NCBI GenBank assembly: GCA_040756745.1 | Contig: JBFLYO010000007.1 | Coordinates: forward strand, 62,001 to 126,000 | Direction: 5' to 3' | Length of the DNA: 64,000 nt | Source: JBFLYO01 sp040756745 | GTDB taxonomy: Bacteria; Bacteroidota; Ignavibacteria; UBA10030; UBA6906 | Shown here: positions 1 to 8,356 of the stretch, piece by piece | Numbering within the stretch: the first letter of the stretch is position 1 | Layout: each line of letters begins with the position of its first letter | Translations under genes and position numbers: made by a program | Notes under the pieces: generated by a model | Told to the model about the DNA's origin: nothing | What the model saw: only the letters and a program-made list of their open reading frames with translations | The model's database searches: none

Positions 1-447
1 CGCACTCCAACCCCCCATCGCCGCGGCGACCAGTCGTCCCCTCTCTCCTGGCAGCAGCCTGCACAGGAGACGATACACGGCGTACCCACCCAGGGGGCCC
101 GCGATGCCGATGTTCAGGATGTTCGCCCCCAGTGCGAGCAGCCCCCCATCGGCAAACAGAAAGCACTGAACGAGCAAGACCGCAGTGAGAACGGCAATCG
201 CTGCAGCCGGTCCCAGGAGGACGGCCGCCAGCATCCCGCCAGTGAGATGTCCGGACGTGCCCCCCACGACGGGGAAGTTGACCATCTGGGCGGCAAAGAC
301 AAATGCAGCCGCGAGTCCGATCAGCGGGACTCGCCGACGCGGGAGGGAGCGCTTCAGCGTGCGGAGCGAAACGCCGACGGCAACAGCCGAGAGTGCCGCA
401 GTCGTCACAGCGGTCTTGGTATCGAGAAAGCCGTCGGGGATATGCAT
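1..447 (-). CDS. cbiM: CbiM/NikM-type cobalt or nickel ECF transporter membrane subunit (partial)
   Basis: Substrate-specific membrane subunit of an energy-coupling-factor importer for Co2+ or Ni2+, acting in the inner membrane. The frame runs off the left window edge, so only the first 149 residues are present; family members are usually 200 residues or longer. The start at 447 gives the diagnostic N-terminus MHIPDG, whose His2 joins the metal site in this family. Hydrophobic segments follow, including a glycine-rich stretch with GGTSGHLTGG near residue 65, another family hallmark. It begins 21 nt after the kinase stop and may be cotranscribed with it. No strong Shine-Dalgarno sequence and no cobalamin riboswitch is visible in the short gap. 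The metal (Co or Ni) cannot be decided from this fragment. Confidence 0.88.
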   Translation of the reverse strand, partial: MHIPDGFLDTKTAVTTAALSAVAVGVSLRTLKRSLPRRRVPLIGLAAAFVFAAQMVNFPVVGGTSGHLTGGMLAAVLLGPAAAIAVLTAVLLVQCFLFADGGLLALGANILNIGIAGPLGGYAVYRLLCRLLPGERGRLVAAAMGGWSA

Positions 448-468
448 GATAAAGAAACGTGCGGACTT

Positions 469-2010
469 TCAGGCGCGGACGAGTTCTGCAACCCGCTTCT
501 GTGCAAACGGCACGTGAGCCGCATATTGAACGGGGGGAAGTTCCAGAAACGTCCGGTAGGATGCTGCGGCATCGGCACTCCGGCCGAGACGTTCCTCAAC
601 CAATCCCTTGTTGAGCCATGCCGACTCGTTTCTCGGATCGACGTCGATCGCTCTGATCAGAGCTGCGAGCGCTTCCTGGAACCGGCCGAGTGTGTACAGG
701 CAGTTGCCGCGGTTGCTCCAGGCGGACGCATTGTGCTTGTCCGCCTCCGTTGCGGCATCGTAGCACGCGAGCGCCTCTTCGAGCTTGCCAAGCTTCCTGA
801 GACAGACCCCCTTGTTGTTCCAGGCATCGGAATTCTCCAGCTCCAGTTCAAGCACCTTGGTGTAATGCGCCACGGCCTCTTCGAGATGGCCGAGACTGCT
901 GAGCGAGTATGCCTTGTTGTACAGCTCCCACGCCTCAAGGCTTCTGGACTTGTGCGCATCAATGGTTTCTCCCGTCATCCGCTTCAGCAGGGTTTCGAGG
1001 TCCGCGCGGAGCGCGTAGAACGACTGATACCGGGCGCTTGGTTCTTTCTGCAGGCAACGCTGAATGAAGGGAAACACGGGAGACGTCAGCGGCACCACGC
1101 CCGCCTCGGTGTGGAGCCGGTGCATTTCCCGCCATACGGTGGCGGGATCCTTTTTCATGTCCGGGAGCCGGAACGTCGTCTCGTACGGGAGCCGCCCGCG
1201 AGACGCCATCTGATACAGAACGACGCCGAAGCTGTAAATGTCGCTCCGTTCGTCGCATCGCGATGCGTTCTGAAACTGTTCCGGGGGCATGTACGTTGGC
1301 GTACCGAACCCCGAAAACTCGGGCAGCATGCGCCGTCGTCGCTGGACGGGGTCCATGGCAGCCCGCGCACGGGACATATCGATGACCTCCGCGAAGCCGA
1401 AGTCGGTGATTTTCACCACCTTATCCTTGTCGATCATGATGTTCGCCGGCTTCACGTCGCGGTGGCAGCGGATGCCGCGCGCATGTGCGTGTTCCATGCC
1501 GTGGCAGAACTGGACAGACCAGCGGAGCGTCTGGTTGAGGTCGGGGGGCCTGCGGGCGAGGTACCCTTCGAGCGAATTGAGGCCCTCCTCGTTCGGCTCG
1601 ATGTATTCCATGCCGATATACAGGCGACCGGCAAGCTCTTCGATGAAGTGAGCCCTGACGACGTAGGGATGTCGCTCAAGTTCGACCCAGACCTTTGCTT
1701 CCTTCCTGAATTGATCCCGCGTTTCGCGGTCTTCGAGGTATTCGTCACGCAGAGTCTTGAGGGCGGAGACAGCGCGCGTTTCACGGGAGTACACCAGATA
1801 CACCACGCTGAAACCCCCGAGCCCGAGAACACCAAGCACCTGATAGGAAGTGCCGATGACGTCCCCTTTCTTATAGACGGCACCCGGGTGGTCCGCCTTG
1901 ATGCGAACGACCACGCCGCCGGGGAGACGCGTGGTGGAGAGGCCGAAGCGGGACGGGGGTGGGGGCGCCCCATGCAGCAGCCCGCCGAGCATCCTTGTCA
2001 GCCTGTTCAT
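469..2010 (-). CDS. Serine/threonine protein kinase with C-terminal TPR repeats
   Basis: Hanks-type kinase predicted to phosphorylate proteins on Ser/Thr, 513 residues. The nucleotide loop GLGGFSVVY lies at 63-71, the ATP-binding lysine in SALK at about 85, the catalytic loop HRDVKPAN at 183-190, DFG at 203-205 and a PPEQ in place of APE at about 242-245. The kinase fold ends near residue 340. About four tetratricopeptide units follow (roughly 355-500), with repeated W-N-K/R-G patterns. No transmembrane segment or PASTA domain is seen, so it is probably cytosolic. The start at 2010 is chosen because the longer open frame would run into truA, whose stop is at 2054. Substrates are unknown; TPRs in such kinases usually mediate partner binding. 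Confidence 0.9.
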   Translation of the reverse strand: MNRLTRMLGGLLHGAPPPPSRFGLSTTRLPGGVVVRIKADHPGAVYKKGDVIGTSYQVLGVLGLGGFSVVYLVYSRETRAVSALKTLRDEYLEDRETRDQFRKEAKVWVELERHPYVVRAHFIEELAGRLYIGMEYIEPNEEGLNSLEGYLARRPPDLNQTLRWSVQFCHGMEHAHARGIRCHRDVKPANIMIDKDKVVKITDFGFAEVIDMSRARAAMDPVQRRRRMLPEFSGFGTPTYMPPEQFQNASRCDERSDIYSFGVVLYQMASRGRLPYETTFRLPDMKKDPATVWREMHRLHTEAGVVPLTSPVFPFIQRCLQKEPSARYQSFYALRADLETLLKRMTGETIDAHKSRSLEAWELYNKAYSLSSLGHLEEAVAHYTKVLELELENSDAWNNKGVCLRKLGKLEEALACYDAATEADKHNASAWSNRGNCLYTLGRFQEALAALIRAIDVDPRNESAWLNKGLVEERLGRSADAAASYRTFLELPPVQYAAHVPFAQKRVAELVRA

Positions 2011-2053
2011 CGCGCAGTAGTGTGTGAGGGTTCGCGTCCCGGCAGGCGAGCGC

Positions 2054-2782
2054 TCAGTAGATGACCTCTTGCAGGAAGAGCCCCTGCGGAGGCGCGGCCA
2101 TCCCCGCCTTGCGCCGATCCTTCGCCGCCATGATCTCACGGAACGCAGACACCGGGATAAAGCCGCGCCCGACATCCACCATGGTGCCCACGAGGGCACG
2201 CACCATGCCGTGCAGGAAGCGGTTCCCCCGGATTTCGTACTCATACATGCCGGGGGTTTCCTGCCACACCGACTTCGTCACAGTGCAGCGGTAGTGGCGC
2301 GCCTCGGGGTCGTTCTTGGCGAACGACTCAAAATCGTTGTCGCCGATGATCTGCGCCGCTACCGCGTTCATCGAGACGAGATTCAGGTCGTATTTCACGT
2401 ACCACTGGTAGTGCCGTCCGATCGCCGTCGGCTTCATGGAAATGTAGTACTTATACACACGCTCCCTGGCGTCGTACCGCGCATTGAAGCCCTCCGGAAC
2501 CTCCTCCACGGCATGGACATAGATGTCCTCCGGCAGGATTCCATTGAGGCCGCTCTGCATCGAGCCTACCCCCATCAGTGAATTAGTCCGGAAGCTCGCG
2601 ACCTGGCCCCGCGCATGCACGCCCGCATCGGTCCGTCCGGATCCAATCAGATTGATCGGTTCCTGGAGGATCTGATCAAGCACCTTCGTGATCTCCTCCT
2701 GGACACTGCGGCCGTTGGTCTGCGCCTGCCAGCCGACAAAGTTCGTGCCGTCGTATTCAATAAGCAGTTTGATATCGCGCAT
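2054..2782 (-). CDS. truA: tRNA pseudouridine(38-40) synthase TruA
   Basis: Converts uridine to pseudouridine at positions 38-40 of the tRNA anticodon arm. The 242 residues match the usual bacterial length. The N-terminus has the expected EYDGTNFVGWQAQ, and the catalytic Asp52 lies in GSGRTDAGVHA. The motif SFAKNDPE and a C-terminal RFLHGMVRALVGTM segment, both typical of TruA, are present. It starts 12 nt after the stop of the upstream envelope protein gene and is followed 43 nt later by the kinase, so all three are probably cotranscribed. Confidence 0.96.
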   Translation of the reverse strand: MRDIKLLIEYDGTNFVGWQAQTNGRSVQEEITKVLDQILQEPINLIGSGRTDAGVHARGQVASFRTNSLMGVGSMQSGLNGILPEDIYVHAVEEVPEGFNARYDARERVYKYYISMKPTAIGRHYQWYVKYDLNLVSMNAVAAQIIGDNDFESFAKNDPEARHYRCTVTKSVWQETPGMYEYEIRGNRFLHGMVRALVGTMVDVGRGFIPVSAFREIMAAKDRRKAGMAAPPQGLFLQEVIY

Positions 2783-2794
2783 GGTCCGTGATGG

Positions 2795-3556
2795 TCAAAA
2801 ACTCCGTTGCACCGTGAGCATGACACCGTGGGGCGCCGCAGGGGATCCCAGGATCTCCGCACCGAGCCGGAGATCACCGAGCGCATCGTCCTGCGCCGCG
2901 TTCTGCGCTATCGCCGCCCGGGCGGCATTGATGGCGCTGGCGACGTGATTGACAAGGATCGCCGCAACGACAAACTTCCGGTTGTTATACATCGTCTCGC
3001 CCCGGATCCGCTCTTCGCGGAATGCGTGCCGGGACGCCTCTGCGTCCCATTGCCATGCATACCCGAGGGCGGGATCGTAGACACGGGAGAGGTCCCTGTC
3101 GCGGAGTTTTTTGTCGTTGTACTCCGCCAGTGAGTTGAAGTTGCCTACGTCCACGTAGAGCTGGTCGTCCTTTACTGGCGCCATGAGCGACGCATGCGCT
3201 GAGGCAAAGACCCGTGCGTCGTCGCGGAGGGCGTTTCCCGAAATTTCAAACGCCGCGTAGGTGATCCAGAGAACCCCCTCAGCGATCAGAAAATACTTGC
3301 CGGAGCCGAAATCTCCCGTATACACTTCACCCATGCCGGGAAGGATCAGGGAGTATATGGCTGCAAGCCCCGGCGTTTTCCGGTCGGCGGCTCCGCCCGT
3401 CGGCGGCAGCATTCCGTCTCCGTTGACCGCAACGGCGGCCGGAAGGCCAAACAGGTCGAGACAGATCCCGGCGCGCGTCTGCGCCGGACCCGAGGGGAGA
3501 TTCTCAGCATGCAGGGGGAGAGCAAGGAAAGCGCAGCCGGTCAGGATCCATCGCAT
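2795..3556 (-). CDS. Exported hypothetical protein, DUF5683-like
   Basis: Unknown function, 253 residues from the ATG at 3556. That start gives a clean signal peptide (MRWILTGCAFLALPLHA), whereas the longer frame would add 69 unlikely residues overlapping the gene upstream. A hydrophobic hairpin at about residues 65-105, with AAIYSLILPGMGEVYTG and a G-S-G-K-Y-F pattern, resembles the DUF5683 family of Bacteroidota/Ignavibacteriota. The rest is hydrophilic with an asparagine-rich stretch. Probably an envelope protein. It lies between the DUF512 protein gene (40 nt upstream) and truA (12 nt downstream). The family assignment is by pattern only. Confidence 0.7.
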   Translation of the reverse strand: MRWILTGCAFLALPLHAENLPSGPAQTRAGICLDLFGLPAAVAVNGDGMLPPTGGAADRKTPGLAAIYSLILPGMGEVYTGDFGSGKYFLIAEGVLWITYAAFEISGNALRDDARVFASAHASLMAPVKDDQLYVDVGNFNSLAEYNDKKLRDRDLSRVYDPALGYAWQWDAEASRHAFREERIRGETMYNNRKFVVAAILVNHVASAINAARAAIAQNAAQDDALGDLRLGAEILGSPAAPHGVMLTVQRSF

Positions 3557-3596
3557 TGTTGCCACTGTCAGACTCCAGGTAGAGAGATGCCGCTGT

Positions 3597-4928
3597 TTAG
3601 GTCGTGGACGATGGTAACAATCGACGAGAATGCAAGGCTCCTTTCGTTTGTCGCAGACGGGCGAACACGGCATCCCAGCGCCCGTCGAAGACCATGACGG
3701 GGGTCTCCAGGCGTTCCTCGAGACTGGAAATCGTTTCGTCGTCAAGGAGTAAGCCGTCGGCATTCAGGATGTCGGGCGGCAAGAGGACAAGATCACCGCG
3801 CATTTTCCCTGCCAACGCAGAATATAGACATTTCCCCGAAAGAAGTCCAGCCACCGTCACGCTCCGGCCGAAGAGTCTGTTCTGTGCGACTTCGAGCCGG
3901 ACCTCAAGCCCGCAGACCGCCGACAGCCGGGGAAGGACCCATGACCGCAGGAATCCTTCCGCAAGTTCTCCCGTTACGAGGGTAAGTACTCGGCGCGAAC
4001 GAAGTCGGGTGGGAAATGTGCGAGATTGTCCATCAAATTCTCCAAGGAAGGATCGGACGAGGCCTACGCCGTTTTCGATCTGCGGAAAGCCGTCGTACGC
4101 AGAACCGGGCGGAATCTCCCTCCCCGCGAGGATGTAAAATTCATCTGAAGCGTACACAAAGGCACGGCCGCATTCCTTTCGGAAGCGTTCTTGCCAGCGG
4201 TCAAGAGCATCGAGCAGGGCGACCGCGTATTCGCGATCGACTTTGTTCAATTGCGCCAGCCCGAAACGGTGATCGGTCAGCCCTACGGGGACCAGCGCCA
4301 GAGAAATGACATGCCTGCGAAAGGCGTACAGATCCTCGACGGTCTTCGCCAGCGTCCCCCCATCGTTGATCCCCGGACAGAGGACGATCTGCGTATGCAT
4401 ATCGATGCCGTTGTCATGCAGCAAGCGGATCTTCTCGAGGATGCGGTCGTCTTTCTTGAGCCCCATCAGCCGCCGGCGGATCTCGAGATCCGTGACGTGC
4501 ACGGAGATGTACTGCGGCGAGAGGCGCTGATCGATGATCCGCTGGAGGATGGCGGGACCGGCATTGGTCATCGTAGTGTAGTTGCCGTACATGAAGGAGA
4601 GCCGGTAATCGCCGTCGCGAAAGTAGAGCTGGTTCCGCATCCCCTGGGGGTTCTGGTCGACAAAACAGAATATGCAGTCGTTCCCGCAGGAGAGGATCTT
4701 CATCTCCTCGAAGTCGAGTCCAACCCGCTCCCCTTCCTCCTTTTCGACGTCGTAGATGGTGACTTCGCCGTCGCGTGCGACCTTCAGGGAAAGCTCCGGA
4801 TCGCTTTCATGGAACCGGTAGTCGATATGGTCGAGCACCTTCCTGCCGTTCACTTCCAGCAGTTCGTCCCCCACCCTGATGCCGAGCTCATCGGCGATGC
4901 TTGCCGGTTCCACAAGAGTGATCTTCAC
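3597..4928 (-). CDS. DUF512 radical SAM protein with N-terminal PDZ-like domain
   Basis: Putative radical S-adenosylmethionine enzyme of unknown reaction, 443 residues. An N-terminal PDZ-like segment (1-70, with ADELGIRVGDELLEVNG) precedes the cluster motif C81-GND-C85-IF-C88, which should bind a 4Fe-4S cluster. The C-terminal DUF512 part begins near 230. The start chosen is GTG at 4928: its GTGA overlaps the mtaB stop, and AGGAGG lies just upstream. An ATG 33 nt further upstream is possible but less likely. The overlap implies translational coupling to mtaB. Confidence 0.88.
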   Translation of the reverse strand: MKITLVEPASIADELGIRVGDELLEVNGRKVLDHIDYRFHESDPELSLKVARDGEVTIYDVEKEEGERVGLDFEEMKILSCGNDCIFCFVDQNPQGMRNQLYFRDGDYRLSFMYGNYTTMTNAGPAILQRIIDQRLSPQYISVHVTDLEIRRRLMGLKKDDRILEKIRLLHDNGIDMHTQIVLCPGINDGGTLAKTVEDLYAFRRHVISLALVPVGLTDHRFGLAQLNKVDREYAVALLDALDRWQERFRKECGRAFVYASDEFYILAGREIPPGSAYDGFPQIENGVGLVRSFLGEFDGQSRTFPTRLRSRRVLTLVTGELAEGFLRSWVLPRLSAVCGLEVRLEVAQNRLFGRSVTVAGLLSGKCLYSALAGKMRGDLVLLPPDILNADGLLLDDETISSLEERLETPVMVFDGRWDAVFARLRQTKGALHSRRLLPSSTT

Positions 4929-6232
4929 GCCTCCACCTCCTGCACGACACGTCCCGTGCATTGTTCGTCATCCGCACCTGTAATGAAGACGTTGACGACA
5001 CTGTTGGCACCTGTCGCATCAGCCGGCACAGCGACACGGGCATAGGTCCCGGTAAAACCCCTGCGGAGGCCTGTCTCGTTGGAGGATTCGAAGAGAACCT
5101 GAACGGTTGAATCCACCAACCCTTCATGAAAGGCCCGCCTCTTCTTCATCCCCACGAGACGAAGCCGCGTTGTCCGGCGACGCCGGACCGCGGGGGGAAC
5201 GGGCGAGCCAAACGAGGCGGCGGGGGTGTGCGGCCGTTCCGAGTAGGTGAACACATGGAGATAGGACACCGGCAAGTTCTGCAGGAACGCAATCGTCTCC
5301 GCAAAGTGCGCATCGGTCTCCCCCGGAAAACCTGTGATGACATCCACGCCGATGCCGCACTCCGGAATTCTCTCCTGCACTGCATGGATGCGTTCGGCAT
5401 ACTGGGCCGCAGTGTAGCGTCTGCGCATCCGTCGCAAGATGTCATCCGAGCCGCTCTGGAGCGGGATATGGAAATGCCTGCACATAACCGGCTCGGACGC
5501 CACGAAGTCGATGATCGCATCGGTCAGCAGATTGGGCTCGATTGAGCTGATCCTGAGGCGGTCGAGCCCTTCGACGCGAACAAGTGTGCCGAGCAGGTCC
5601 AGGAGCGAGTTCCCATCCTTCGAACCGTAGTCCCCGACGTTCACGCCGGTCAGGACAATCTCACGATACCCCCGGGCGATGAGCGTCCGTGCCTGGTCGG
5701 TGCACGCGTCGATCGACTGGCTCCGGCTCGCTCCGCGTGCCAGAGGGATTGTGCAGAAGCTGCAGCGATAATCGCACCCGTCCTGCACCTTGAGGAACGC
5801 CCGGGTCCGGTCTGCCGCGTCCGTCGACGCCGCCGGCCCGAAGTTGTCCACCTGGTCGATCGGCGAGACAAAGACGCGCGGGTAGAGAGCGCGCTCGAGG
5901 GGCCCGATCAATGAGAAGAGCGAGGATTTTTCCTTCGCGCCGAAAACGTAATCCACCTCCTTCATCTCGGCAAGGCGGTCGGGGTTGAGCTGGGCATAGC
6001 AGCCGGTCACGATGAGCACCCCGTCAGGTGAAGCACGCCGGGCGCGCCGGATCAACTGGCGGCACTCCCGGTCCGCACGCTCCGTAACGCTACACGTATT
6101 AATAACTGCAATGTCCGCGGGGGTGCCGAACTCCACCAGCCGGTACCCCCGCGTCAGGAATTCCTTTCCGAGCGACGAGGTCTCTGCGGAATTCAGCTTG
6201 CACCCGAGCGTTGTCAGTGAGACCGTGGGCAT
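4925..6232 (-). CDS. mtaB: tRNA t6A37 methylthiotransferase MtaB
   Basis: Radical SAM enzyme that converts t6A37 to ms2t6A37 in tRNAs reading ANN codons. At 435 residues it has three N-terminal cysteines for the auxiliary cluster (Cys11, Cys47, Cys78) and the SAM cluster motif C153-DYR-C157-SF-C160. A TRAM-like C-terminus follows (about 370-430). A threonylcarbamoyl-AMP synthase gene at 19.0 kb supplies the precursor pathway. It is the first gene of the downstream minus-strand group, being separated from rpsA by a strong terminator, so it needs its own promoter or readthrough. Confidence 0.95.
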   Translation of the reverse strand: MPTVSLTTLGCKLNSAETSSLGKEFLTRGYRLVEFGTPADIAVINTCSVTERADRECRQLIRRARRASPDGVLIVTGCYAQLNPDRLAEMKEVDYVFGAKEKSSLFSLIGPLERALYPRVFVSPIDQVDNFGPAASTDAADRTRAFLKVQDGCDYRCSFCTIPLARGASRSQSIDACTDQARTLIARGYREIVLTGVNVGDYGSKDGNSLLDLLGTLVRVEGLDRLRISSIEPNLLTDAIIDFVASEPVMCRHFHIPLQSGSDDILRRMRRRYTAAQYAERIHAVQERIPECGIGVDVITGFPGETDAHFAETIAFLQNLPVSYLHVFTYSERPHTPAASFGSPVPPAVRRRRTTRLRLVGMKKRRAFHEGLVDSTVQVLFESSNETGLRRGFTGTYARVAVPADATGANSVVNVFITGADDEQCTGRVVQEVEA

Positions 6233-6243
6233 GAAGTGATATG

Positions 6244-6276
6244 AAAAAGAGCTGCCCGGGGCGCGGGCAGCTCTTT
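6244..6276 (-). terminator. Intrinsic terminator after rpsA
   Basis: A perfect 13-bp stem (arms 6246-6258 and 6264-6276, 5-nt loop) lies 24 nt after the rpsA stop. On the minus strand it is followed by a run of five T (6248-6244, partly within the stem base). This is a textbook Rho-independent terminator for rpsA and separates it from mtaB. Confidence 0.9.
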
Positions 6277-6299
6277 CCTTTCGCGCGTACGCTGATGAA

Positions 6300-8081
6300 T
6301 CAGTTTTCCGTCGGAATCGACGTGTCCCCCGCCGGCGGAGCGCCGGTGATCGTCGCAGATTCGGCGAGAGTGGCCGGCGCGAGACGGTGCTGCGCCATGT
6401 AGTCCTCCACGATCTTCGACTCCTTCCCCTTCAGGTATTCCACGGCCGAGAGGACGATCTTCTTTGTGTCCTTGTCGAATTCCACGACCTTCAAGGGAAG
6501 CGTGTCTCCAACTTTGAACTTGTCGGGGATGTTCTTCACCTGCGTCATCGCAAGCTGGGAGACGGGCACGAAGCCGTCCACGCCGAGCGGGAGCTCCACG
6601 ATGACTCCCTTTTCGATGATGCGGACGATCTTCCCTTCGACTTCCGTGCCGACACGGTACTGCTCGCCAAACTTGTCCCAGGGATTCTCCTCGATCTGCT
6701 TGTGGCCGAGGGAGATGCGGCGTTGAGCCACGTCCACGCCGAGGATGACCACCTCCAGCTCGTCCCCCTTCTTGACGATCTCGCCGGGGTGGCGGACCTT
6801 CTTCGTCCAGGAGAGGTCGGAGATGTGCACGAGCCCGTCGACCCCCTGCTCCAGCTCAACGAACACGCCGAAGTTGGTGAGGTTTCGCACGATCCCCTTG
6901 TGCCGCGAGCCCTCGGGGTACTTCTGCATGAGGGTCAACCAGGGATCCGGTTCGAGCTGCTTGATGCCGAGCGAAAGCTTCTTGGCATCCTTGTCGAGGC
7001 TCAGAATCACGGCGTCCACCATCTGTCCCATCGACACGACCTGCGACGGGTGCTTGATGTGCTGCGTCCAGCTCATCTCGGAGATGTGGATGAGTCCTTC
7101 AATCCCTTTCTCGATCTCGACGAAAGCGCCGTAGTCCGCGAGGGACACGACCTTGCCGACGACCTTGGTGCCGACAGGGTACTTGTCCTGGATGTTCTCC
7201 CAGGGGTGCGGCTGAAGCTGCTTATACCCGAGCGAGATGCGTTTCTTCTCCTGATCGAAGTCGAGCACGACGACGTTGATGGTCTGATCGAGCTTCACGA
7301 TTTCGGAGGGATGGTTGATCCGTCCCCACGACAGGTCGGTGATGTGGACGAGCCCGTCCACGCCGCCGAGGTCGACGAACACGCCGAAGTCGGTGATTGC
7401 CTTGACCGTTCCTTCGAGGATCTGCCCCTTCTCGAGGCTCTCGATGATGGCCTTGCGCTGGCCCGACATTTCCTCTTCGACGAGGATCTTGTGGCTGACG
7501 ACGACGTTTTCGGATGGATGGTTGATCTTGACGACACGAAAATCCATGGTCCTCCCGATGAACGCATCGAAGTCGCGCACCGGGCGGACGTCGATCTGGG
7601 AACCCGGCAGAAAGGCGTCGATGCCGAGGAGATCGACGACGATCCCACCCTTGATCCGTCTGACGCAGCGCCCCTGGAGGACTTCGCCGGTCTCGAATGA
7701 TTTCGTGACCCGCTCCCAGATGCGCATAAAGTCGGCGCGCTTGCGTGACAGCACAAGCTGGCCGTCCTTGTTCTCCACGCTCTCAAGGAAGACTTCGATT
7801 TCGTCTCCCGCCTTGAGCTCGTCCCGGTTCTTGAACTCGGCAAGCGGAACGGTGCCTTCCGATTTGAAGCCGATATCCACCGTGACGTCGGTATCGCCGA
7901 TGTTAACGATGCGTCCCTTGACGATCTCCCCCTCGGAAATCTTCCCAAGGGTTCCCTCGTACATCTTCATCAGGTCCGAGCGCTCGGATTCGTTGTACTC
8001 CTGCTCGTCCATCGCCATCCGGCGTGTCAGACCGCTCATGGACCTCACTGCCTCTCGTGCCGCGCGTACCGTATCAGCCAT
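6300..8081 (-). CDS. rpsA: 30S ribosomal protein S1
   Basis: RNA-binding ribosomal protein that helps recruit mRNA to the 30S subunit. The 593 residues contain six S1 repeats, at about 51-120, 137-203, 222-290, 307-377, 394-464 and 481-549; the middle ones carry the recurring VDGLVHISDLSW-type sequence. The ATG at 8081 is preceded by AGGAGG. A 7-bp hairpin (8107-8126) lies about 25 nt upstream of the start and could be a leader element, as S1 genes are often autoregulated, but this is not demonstrated. Internal near-repeats in the DNA reflect the S1 domains. Confidence 0.97.
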   Translation of the reverse strand: MADTVRAAREAVRSMSGLTRRMAMDEQEYNESERSDLMKMYEGTLGKISEGEIVKGRIVNIGDTDVTVDIGFKSEGTVPLAEFKNRDELKAGDEIEVFLESVENKDGQLVLSRKRADFMRIWERVTKSFETGEVLQGRCVRRIKGGIVVDLLGIDAFLPGSQIDVRPVRDFDAFIGRTMDFRVVKINHPSENVVVSHKILVEEEMSGQRKAIIESLEKGQILEGTVKAITDFGVFVDLGGVDGLVHITDLSWGRINHPSEIVKLDQTINVVVLDFDQEKKRISLGYKQLQPHPWENIQDKYPVGTKVVGKVVSLADYGAFVEIEKGIEGLIHISEMSWTQHIKHPSQVVSMGQMVDAVILSLDKDAKKLSLGIKQLEPDPWLTLMQKYPEGSRHKGIVRNLTNFGVFVELEQGVDGLVHISDLSWTKKVRHPGEIVKKGDELEVVILGVDVAQRRISLGHKQIEENPWDKFGEQYRVGTEVEGKIVRIIEKGVIVELPLGVDGFVPVSQLAMTQVKNIPDKFKVGDTLPLKVVEFDKDTKKIVLSAVEYLKGKESKIVEDYMAQHRLAPATLAESATITGAPPAGDTSIPTEN

Positions 8082-8106
8082 TCATCCTCCTGTTGTGTGA
8101 CATAAC

Positions 8107-8126
8107 GTCCCGAGGCTGGTCGGGAC
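8107..8126 (-). promoter_or_regulatory. Leader hairpin upstream of rpsA
   Basis: A 7-bp inverted repeat (arms 8107-8113 and 8120-8126, 6-nt loop) lies between the ispH end and the rpsA start, just upstream of the AGGAGG. It would fold in the rpsA mRNA leader. A role in S1 autoregulation is speculation. Confidence 0.3.
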
Positions 8127-8249
8127 CTTACCTTCTCCCGTGCGCCGCCCGTCGCCGCCGTCATCATCCGGCCCCGGTCGCCGTGCGAGAGAAACCTCTG
8201 TTGGTTGGTGGAAGTGAGTTAGTTTGTGATGACGGAATTTCTCAATTTC

Positions 8250-8356
8250 GGATTGTGGAATGCGCCCGCCTGCCTCTCTGAACTCTCTGAGGCGGGCAGG
8301 GATTGCGGAATAAGTCTCCCTTCCTCTCTGATTACTGACTTCTGCCAACTGACTTC
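8250..8356. repeat. Composite heptameric repeat element, copy A
   Basis: About 107 bp reading largely as 7-nt units. It contains GGATTG/GGAATG-type units, a GC-rich inverted repeat (CCCGCCT ... AGGCGGG), an ATTGCGGAAT, and four clean units TGATTAC, TGACTTC, TGCCAAC, TGACTTC at 8329-8356. The last four units form the final codons and stop of ispH. A second, closely matching copy in inverted orientation lies at 28186-28289. The arrangement resembles short tandemly repeated repetitive (STRR) sequences known from cyanobacteria. Confidence 0.8.

Noticed and set aside
247..2064. Long plus-strand open frame (605 codons)
   Set aside because: It is antisense to the Ser/Thr kinase, which has all catalytic motifs. 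High GC content creates long antisense frames.
6387..7700. 437-codon plus-strand frame rich in Asp/Leu/His
   Set aside because: Antisense shadow of rpsA; composition is that of reversed S1 repeats and no domain is visible.
6500..7900. Internal near-repeats about 260 bp apart
   Set aside because: They are the S1 domains of ribosomal protein S1, not DNA repeats or a CRISPR array.
8082..8348. 88-codon minus-strand frame between ispH and rpsA
   Set aside because: It translates the repeat element and leader; no family features.
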